Shown here piece after piece: positions 8,827 to 15,002 of a stretch of 15,002 nt of DNA. The notes beneath the pieces are model-generated. The model did no database searches and was not told the origin of the DNA. It was given only the letters and a program-made list of their open reading frames with translations. The DNA lies in the NCBI RefSeq assembly GCF_001949145.1, contig NW_019091362.1, positions 664,743-679,744 of the forward strand. The letters are read 5' to 3'. The position numbers were made by a program, and so were the translations under genes. Origin of the DNA: Acanthaster planci (Eukaryota > Echinodermata > Asteroidea > Valvatida > Acanthasteridae). Position 1 is the first letter of the stretch; each line of letters opens with the position of its first letter.

Positions 8827-10629
8827 CAATTTTGGTGCTGAATCACTATTGATATACTCGTGTCTCGTGATTGGTTACTCGGTTGAAATACTTAACGAAT
8901 CACACAGTCTTCTGATTTCAGTCTTGCTCGGGATAGGTTAGACGATTTAGTGAATGAGCGACTTATGTGCATGCATCCATTTGCCCATGCGCTTAAGCTC
9001 TTAACAGAATCGGAAGTGAAAAACCTTGTAAAATACGGTATATTTAGAGGTGTATATTTCTAGTAGTAAGCTACATAAGGGAGTTAATCACCGTGTACAG
9101 TGTATACGCGTTTAAGAAATGCATGTATATAGTGAGTACATGTATTTCAACATCGTGGTACTAAATTCCTATTATCTTAATTCGTACAAAGTTATGCCCT
9201 GTGAATCTGAAACCCAACCCAATTTTTCTATCAGTTTTATAAGCTTGTAATATAATTCTTTGGAATCGTGGTTTTTTTCGTAATTGGTGATTTCAAAACC
9301 AGTAGCAGTGTACAAAGACTGTACTTAATGAGCACTTAACACTTGTGTTGTATTATTTAATCACGTGGGCTTAAATTATATTTAGGTCTGAAATCAGTGA
9401 ATGTCGGCGAATTCGGATCGCTTGTCTTCTCCAAGACGTGGATATTTTCTTTCTGTCCAACTAATCTTTCATTAAAAGTTCTCTTGTATTGGGCACTCTG
9501 TATTCCAAGAAAAAGTTGGTGTAGAAAATAATGAACAAAAAATAATATAAGACGAGACAACAAGCAAGTCATTAGTGTGTATGTATATCGTTTCTATAAG
9601 ATTAACTGTGTTAGTTTTTGAAATTTTAAGAAAATCGTTTCCTCTCACGGGGTTGGAATGTGGGTATTTCCAATATTGGTTTCGTGTTATGAACTGTCGA
9701 GTACACGGGGATGGTTGGTATCTGTGGTGTGTATCTTGTTTTTAATGGTGTAGGGTTTTCTTCATAAGTGAAATTCAGTGAAGGGTGGATATTAATGGCC
9801 AATAATAAATACATGACCACCATCGTCTAGATATAGAATATCTGTGTAGACTGTCTGTTTTTTGCTTTGCTCTTTTGACACAGTGATGATTTTTCAATCT
9901 CTTCTTCCTCTTCCTACAAATGAAACAACGGTTCGTGTCAATTACACGTTTTGATAACCTCCTGTGCATTGGTGGGGAGAAAACCATTCAAGTTTCTCGG
10001 AGTATATTGATCAAAATGTGCTTGGAATCGAAAACAATATCAAAAATTGCAAATATAAAATCGGGCGGTATTCTTGCAAAGATATACATGTACTCTCGAC
10101 TGCCTGTGAAATATCAGTGACATGATTTTTATCCTCGTACATTATTAACTTTCAATGGCACTCGTACCATTGCCATGGAGCTGTTAATCATGATTGGTGG
10201 ATACTGTTGTGCCACTTGTCCCTGGGTACGTTTCTCATCTCAGGGAGTTCTGATGCCGGGTCAACAGAAATGCTTCCACTTTGTGAAATACTCGAACAAA
10301 AAACATCCTTCAAGGGTTTTTGATGACGTTCTACAACACAGTTTGAAGTGGCAACTAGGCTTGGAATAAATGTGACATATTATGCCGACAAACAATTTTT
10401 GTTTTGTATTCTTGATTTATAAAGCGATGAAATTATCAACCTTGGTATGACCTGGAAATTTCAAATGAATCATTAACTCATGCTTGTAACTGTCTCTTTT
10501 CTTACTTGTCAATTTGTAATATGACATTCGAGCAAGGCTGCGCTAACTTTCGATGACACTGCATCTGCAAAGTCTCCATTCTGTGGTGTATTGAAAACTA
10601 AGCGTGACTCTACCGTCTGATAGCAAAGC

Positions 10630-10639
10630 TATATTATAT
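10630..10639 (+). promoter_or_regulatory. Possible TATA box of the lectin gene
   Basis: TATATTATAT lies 36-45 bases before the lectin ATG. If transcription began about 30 bases downstream, the 5' UTR would be only about 15 nt. The surrounding DNA is AT-rich, so this could be chance; an upstream non-coding first exon is the alternative. Confidence 0.3.
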
Positions 10640-10674
10640 GCAGGATTAGTATACTGCAGCTGAAGGAGACGAGG

Positions 10675-10847
10675 ATGAAGGGTCAGCTATTTGTTTGCTG
10701 TTTGCTGGTGGTAGCGTTGTTCTCTCGGCCTGGAGAAGCACTCTGCCTCTGTCCAACCTGCCCCAACGGATGGCGGCTCATGGACGGGTACTGCTACCGA
10801 GTTTTCCCTCAAGACAAACAATGGTCCAAAGCAGATGAATTCTGCAA
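10675..10847 (+). CDS. C-type lectin exon 1 (signal peptide and start of CTLD)
   Basis: The exon starts at the ATG in GAGGATGAAG and encodes the signal peptide plus CLCPTCPNGW through ADEFC. It ends with two bases of a split codon before an ideal donor (AA|GTAAGT, 10848). The ATG is chosen because it directly precedes a hydrophobic leader and no upstream in-frame Met with leader character is visible. Confidence 0.93.
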
Positions 10848-11938
10848 GTAAGTTGGGTCATGGTATAATAGATTTGTCTTGATGTTTTTGTTGGTCAGAT
10901 AATACCCTAGCCTACTCGCCCGCTTCCTGCAAAGCCTGGATTCTTAAATCAAGCCCCAATTTTACTTGAATGCTTAATTGATCTAGCTAAAAAGTGCTCA
11001 CAATCACGAAGAATGTCGAAAAGCTTTGTTAATATTTCGAGAAGGGTAAGCCTCGAAACTTATGGGGTGACCGCAAAGCATTTAAAATCAGGCAGAATTC
11101 TTACCTTTCATACTGTTTGCCCGGCAACAGAATGAACATGTCTTTTAGGCCTATGTGTGTTTTTCTGGTTTTCGTCCTTTCTGTTTATGAATTTGATTTT
11201 AATGCAGAAATTTGCCTTGTTTTTTCTTCTAATCCAGTAAGTTTAACAGAAGCAGGTCATCCTCTTTGGTGTCGATTCATAGCGAAAAGGAAAACAAGTT
11301 TGTCGGCAACCTTGCAGGAAAGAGACGGTCTTGGATTGGGCTCCATGACAGGTGAGATAACATAGTGTCATTGATTTGAAAGGTTTAGACCTTAGTGAAA
11401 GAAAACGATTAGTGTGTCTTGATGAGATGATTGACTTGAGTCAAATGGAGGGGTTTCTTATACATACTCTCCAGAAACACTAGACACCATTTATCTCATT
11501 CAAGTAAGGGAACCTTGGAATCTCGGGTGGACGATATTATGCAGTAAGGTGCCGGAACCACAGGAATGAGACACCACAGACGTTCCTTTATCCATAAAAC
11601 AGTGTTAACACATTTGACATCACTGTCAGTCTCATGCATCATTGTCGCTGTCCCTACAGTCTCATGCATCATTGTCGCTGTCCCTACAGTCATTTTTTAT
11701 CAATGTCATTCACATAAACGTCTCACTCCTTCAAAACAAATCCTATAGGTACAGCGAGGCGAAATTTATGTACACGGATGGGTCGCCGTTTAACTACGAT
11801 GCATTCCTTCCGGGTGAACCTAACAATGCAAACGGGGAAGACTGTGTGGAGATCAAGTGGAGAAAATGGAACGACCTGAAGTGCAACTTGCCTCGGCCAT
11901 TCATCTGCAAAATGTGGCCTTCTTACGAAGAAAAGTGA
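10675..11938 (+). CDS. Secreted C-type lectin (single CTLD, EPN/WND, mannose type), complete 3-exon gene
   Basis: Exons 10675-10847, 11238-11351 and 11749-11938 join in phase 2 at both introns (390 and 397 bp) to give 158 residues. Residues 1-22 form a signal peptide (MKGQLFV, a CCLLVVALF core, likely cut after GEA). The remainder is one C-type lectin-like domain. It has the long-form N-terminal cysteine pair C29 and C40 (CPNGW...GYCY), C57 with C149 and C128 with C141 as the canonical disulfides, and WIGL at 90-93. The calcium site 2 ligands E119-P-N121, E126 and N137-D138 (WND) are all present. EPN predicts mannose/GlcNAc/fucose-type binding. Family knowledge suggests pathogen or glycan recognition outside the cell, often in innate immunity. 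Extra C24 and C26 could pair with each other or link subunits. The Trp common just before GEPN is replaced (AFLPGEPN). There is no transmembrane segment. Confidence 0.93.
11238..11351 (+). CDS. C-type lectin exon 2 (helix 2 and WIGL core)
   Basis: The acceptor TTCTTCTAATCCAG precedes T, completing Asn58. The 114-bp exon encodes KFNRSRSSSLVSIHSEKENK and then FVGNLAGKRRSWIGLHD, ending with AG before the donor GTGAGA. SLVSIHS-x2-EN-x-FV and WIGL are core CTLD signatures. This reading frame is shorter than an overlapping open frame in another register (11117-11365), which is a shadow. Because the exon is 38 codons with matching phases, skipping it would keep frame but destroy the fold. Confidence 0.93.
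11630..11689. repeat. Perfect 30-bp tandem duplication in lectin intron 2
   Basis: The unit from 11630 to 11659 (TCTCATGCAT...CCCTACAG) is repeated exactly at 11660-11689. Each copy ends in TGTCCCTACAG, which resembles a 3' splice site. Neither AG is in the right phase to replace the true acceptor at 11748: they lie 89 and 59 bases upstream of the exon start. Their use would therefore frameshift the lectin. Confidence 0.95.
11749..11938 (+). CDS. C-type lectin exon 3 (carbohydrate-binding loop and C terminus)
   Basis: The exon begins after TCCTATAG with G, completing Arg96, and encodes YSEAKFMYTDGSPFNYD, the EPN loop (PGEPNNANGEDC), WRKWNDLKC and the final FICKMW, then six polar residues and TGA (11936-11938). 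All residues expected for calcium site 2 are on this exon. The open frame continues 5' into the intron to 11642 only because that intron lacks stops there; it is not coding. Confidence 0.94.
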
Positions 11939-12926
11939 GACTCAAACACAGTGTACCTTAGCCCCGAAAGCGGGAAATCTCGGTATTATTCAAATTTACA
12001 CCATACGTTACATACTTTCAAGGGTTATTTGATTGTTCTCCCAGTGGCCACGCGTGGAATGCTCCTTTCTTTACGGTCCCTCTTATCGGATTCACTAGCT
12101 GGGAATTATTCATCCTCTGAATTTTCGTGAGGGGAATCGTTGTTCTGATTGTTCGTAACCAGTGTTGCATAGGCTTGCAGGCCAATATACAGAATTGAAG
12201 TTGCTAAAGTCCAAGGCAAAGTCACGTTTTCCCATTTGAAGTGCCTGGACCGGTTTTTGTGCGAGTCACGTCCATTATTGTGCATATTGAACTTGCCAGT
12301 CGCGGAGGGATTGAGGTCAGGCTCCCGAAAACAACCACATCGGTTAAACTGACGAGCTCACTGGGCCGAATAACTGACCGCAGTGAATGAGCCGTATTCA
12401 AGAAAAAAAACACCACCATTTTAAGCGTCCCAGACTGATGACAAGTGCTCTAGACGAGGTTTGACGAGGCTAGTGTTTTATAAGATCTTCGCATATGCGT
12501 CTGCCGTAAACGGCTACGGCCAAAGAGTATGTGTCAACACTCTGCTGTAAAGTAGTCCGCACAATAAGCAATGCACTACATGTGCTGTGGGTTATTGCTT
12601 TATTTGTAAAGAATCTTTACTAATTTTGTATAGGATATTGGACTACAGTATACACCTTCACGAAACCATGCACGTACCGGTAGCCTGTATTATTTCAGTT
12701 AAGAGTTGAAAAGGTCAATAACTGAGCTTTCATGTGAAGCCGCTCTTTCGAGTGGACGAACGGCCATTATGATGGATCCTTTGTGAGAGTAGTACAGTTC
12801 TTGCCATTTCCTAAAATGGGTTTGATTTCTCTAATAGGCTGCAATGACAATTTTGACCCCCCCAGCAGTGGTGTGTGGGGGCGGGGTTCCTCCCCTGAAT
12901 GACGTGTTGCCTTTTTAATTCAAAGG

Positions 12927-13028
12927 GCCGCATTTTAAAAATGGTACTGCCGGCTTTCAAGGGGTGAAGGTTTTTTCGCCGCATTTTAAAAATGGTACTG
13001 CCGGCTTTCAAGGGGTGAAGGTTTTTTC
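12927..13028. repeat. Perfect 51-bp tandem duplication
   Basis: The unit at 12927-12977 (GCCGCATTTTAAAAATGG...GGTTTTTTC) is repeated with no mismatch at 12978-13028. Perfect identity suggests a recent duplication, or a polymorphic copy number. No gene overlaps it. Confidence 0.95.
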
Positions 13029-14225
13029 ACGTTGACAAAATTGGACAATCATTTGCAGAAAAAAGCACCATTTTGGCCCTCCCATGGTCCCAAGACCTGG
13101 ATATGCACGCGTGCGATTTGCGTATTGAAATTGCGTGTTGAAATATCTGGGAAGCCAAGTCACCCAACACCAAAAAAGTACCGTAAAGGAAATCGAGACG
13201 GTAGGTGTAGGACGGAAGCATATTGCTGCCACATGTAAATGTAAAAAAAGTAGAAAATAAAAGAAAAAAAGGAAAATCGCCCACAATGTTCTTTATGACA
13301 AAATTAACCTCTGCAACACAGTAATATCAACAACTGACTTTGTTTTCCCACACCAACTTCATACCGTTTTATTTGTCCACCGACGATTTGTTTAAAATTG
13401 CAAGCTATTGGTCATTCAAATCCAACACATAACTTACGATTACGCTACTTTGGTCCCATTTACTATATTATTCATCAAGTCTTAAATTTATATACGATTT
13501 TAACACAGGCCTATCCTAAAGGTATGATTTAGGGTATAAAATATTTTGTAACCATTGCTCAATCAAATGTACCCAATAACTGATACGGTGAAAATACAAA
13601 AAAAACGAACAAAACAGACCTGAATTTAATGACTTACCATTGATACGTGTAATAATGATAATGTTACTGAGTATAAGCAAAAGGGTAGTTGAGATTTTCA
13701 TAAACTGAGTAATTTATTAATCTCAACTGATTTTAAAGACCACTATGTCATGAATTTTGGCATAAACTAATTCTACCTTCACCTACACATATTTGATAAT
13801 CATATCAACCTCGTGAATTTTTTGCATTTTTTTATCCTATTAAAAAAAAAGACTCTGATCCGACATCATATAATGAAATTATTTCTTTTGCAATGTGGCA
13901 CCCTATTCTGTCGTTAATTTTGAATTGATTGTTTTGCTGTTTAAACTATGCCAGTATTTTTGCATTTTGAATCTTACAACAGCGTTACAGTTACATGTGT
14001 ATACGTTTTTTGGCGTTTTCTGTTTGAAAGTCTGTTTTCTGTTTGATTGTCTGTGAGCTACACCCTGTTTAGATAAAAGTGTTATAGTTTGCCAAGAACC
14101 GAATTTCCAAAATATTGTGAATGTATTTTACTGCTATAATTTGTACTTCTTCAACATTCACCCTACGTTACAATACCACAGGTGAAGTTCGATGCTGGTA
14201 GGAGGAAAATCAAATGACTGTAAGG

Positions 14226-14268
14226 CTTCGATTATAAAGGAGATACAAAACGATTTCTGTAATCGAAG
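14226..14268. repeat. Inverted repeat (9-bp stem, 25-base loop)
   Basis: CTTCGATTA (14226-14234) is the exact reverse complement of TAATCGAAG (14260-14268). It lies in non-coding DNA, and no function can be assigned. Confidence 0.4.
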
Positions 14269-14755
14269 ATAATATTTGTAGTACATGTGTCTGTAAATGC
14301 CGACAATCTTCAGACTTCTTGAGGAGTTCCCCCCTCGGCAGGGGTTATCCCCTTCTTAAAGGTGATAGCCAACAGTTCTTGACTGTCCTTGATGTCTGGA
14401 TACTGACTCAGCTCATAGGCTTACTTGGATTCCGAGAACATAAATCCGGATGCCCTGATTTGCGACGTTTCACTTACATTCCCGATAGAGACCACTGCAA
14501 ATAATCAGTAATAGCGTTACCATGGTCACCGGATTCGCCTCTGTGGGAATGTGCACACTTGCCGGACTCTTTTGTTTGGTAAAACGACACATTTGTGAGT
14601 GAGCTTGACCCGAAAAACAATTTATCTGGGAGATGTCTGGGCAAACAAGACCGTAAACGTGAATTGGTGTGACTGGGAGTATAAAGTGAAAGTCAGCTGT
14701 AACTGTCATGAACTAATTCTCCGATTAATATTAAACGATTAAACATTGTAGCAAA

Positions 14756-14820
14756 GTCATTAATAATACATCAAAAAGTCATGAATAATATCGTCACAAC
14801 GTCATGAATAATTCATCACC
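14756..14820. repeat. Three diverged copies of a ~22-bp direct repeat
   Basis: Copies start with GTCAT(G/T)AATAAT at 14756, 14778 and 14801, with period 22-23 bp. A fourth weaker relative (GTCATGAACTAATTC) begins at 14705. This is a small AT-rich minisatellite. Confidence 0.65.
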
Positions 14821-15002
14821 TATAAACTCTATTACTTTCACCAATACAAAAAAATTTGGCATAATATGCGTCACAAAATTAGAAATAGATTTTTCACCGC
14901 CACCGTTTACTGTGTCTAAAAGTGAATGAATAAATAAAACATAGTATTAGAATGAGGGACGTCTACATATTTTCCCATAGATTCAATTCATTTTTCATGT
15001 TT

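Larger units (their letters stand above)
6712..10674. other. Intergenic region with no supported gene
   Basis: About 4 kb of AT-rich DNA. The longest open frame here (7720-8130, minus strand, 136 codons) has no recognisable domain, no splice context and a basic, cysteine-scattered composition, so I do not call it. Small structures seen are a perfect 14-bp AT palindrome (7482-7495), the E-box triplet (8020-8038) and a perfect 9-bp-stem hairpin (8806-8826). Poly-T and pyrimidine stretches occur near 7960-7980 and 8455-8500. Confidence 0.5.
11939..15002. other. Downstream intergenic region with no supported gene
   Basis: About 3 kb after the lectin stop. I find no AATAAA or ATTAAA within the first kilobase, so the lectin 3' end is undefined. 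Features seen are the 51-bp duplication, a G/C-rich patch near 12858-12895, a hairpin at 14226-14268 and the repeat of about 22 bp at 14756-14820. A 60-codon frame at 12208-12387 is discussed separately. The rest is AT-rich DNA without recognised content. Confidence 0.5.

Noticed and set aside
9775-9987. Minus-strand frame with CFICRKRKKRLKNHHC, resembling a zinc-binding or nuclear signal motif
   Set aside because: Too short, with no second cysteine/histidine pair in proper zinc-finger spacing and no splice sites.
11117-11365. 82-codon plus-strand frame overlapping lectin exon 2
   Set aside because: It is in a different register from the exon. The correct register gives the LVSIHS and WIGL motifs, with matching splice phases.
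13008-13286. Overlapping minus-strand frames rich in Phe
   Set aside because: The Phe-rich start comes from A-rich plus-strand DNA at 13240-13275, and two frames are open at once. There is no domain and the frame runs into the 51-bp duplication.
1-15002. CRISPR array, bacterial operon, tRNA or rRNA genes
   Set aside because: No regularly spaced identical repeats, no ribosome-binding-site-led operons, and no cloverleaf or rRNA-like segments. The spliced genes show the DNA is eukaryotic.

Overview
This window is animal nuclear DNA, not bacterial. Coding sequence occurs only as short exons bounded by GT..AG splice sites, introns run from about 0.4 to 2 kb, intergenic DNA is long and AT-rich, and there is one assembly gap (N run, 3725-3889). 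The two genes I can support, a neurabin-type scaffold protein and a small secreted C-type lectin, fit an invertebrate such as an amphioxus, hemichordate, echinoderm or mollusc. I cannot choose among these from sequence alone.

Region 1-4838 (+ strand) holds the 3' end of a neurabin-like gene. I place four exons at 1-106 (running in from the left edge, least certain), 1025-1239, 3284-3457 and 4674-4838. The intron phases (1, 0, 0) agree across every junction, giving 219 C-terminal residues: a polar linker, a SAM domain split between the last two exons, and a very basic coiled-coil-like tail ending in a stop. The last intron carries a non-autonomous DNA transposon of about 571 bp with TTAA on both sides (3564-4142, piggyBac-like), which contains the assembly gap. 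The 2.0-kb intron carries a nested foldback repeat (1401-1636) and two AG|GT sites resembling recursive-splicing ratchet points.

Region 4839 to about 6.7 kb is the presumed 3' UTR and downstream flank. Its first part (4956-5476) is strikingly rich in the hexamer TGACCT, the complement of the nuclear-receptor half-site AGGTCA: 13 copies plus one AGGTCA in 521 bp.

Region 6.7-10.6 kb has no gene I can support. It contains three CACGTG E-boxes packed into 19 bp (8020-8038) and some short inverted repeats.

Region 10675-11938 (+ strand) is a complete three-exon gene for a 158-residue secreted C-type lectin. It has a signal peptide, the long-form cysteine pattern, a WIGL motif, and an intact EPN...WND calcium/sugar site of mannose type. 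Both introns are phase 2, and the second contains a perfect 30-bp tandem duplication.

Region 11939-15002 is non-coding as far as I can tell. It has a perfect 51-bp tandem duplication (12927-13028), a hairpin (14226-14268) and a three-copy repeat of about 22 bp (14756-14820). The two genes are not functionally linked in any visible way; they look like ordinary chromosomal neighbours. I found no clear evidence of a novel multi-gene system. The items most worth a second look are the TGACCT cluster, the TTAA transposon and the E-box triplet.
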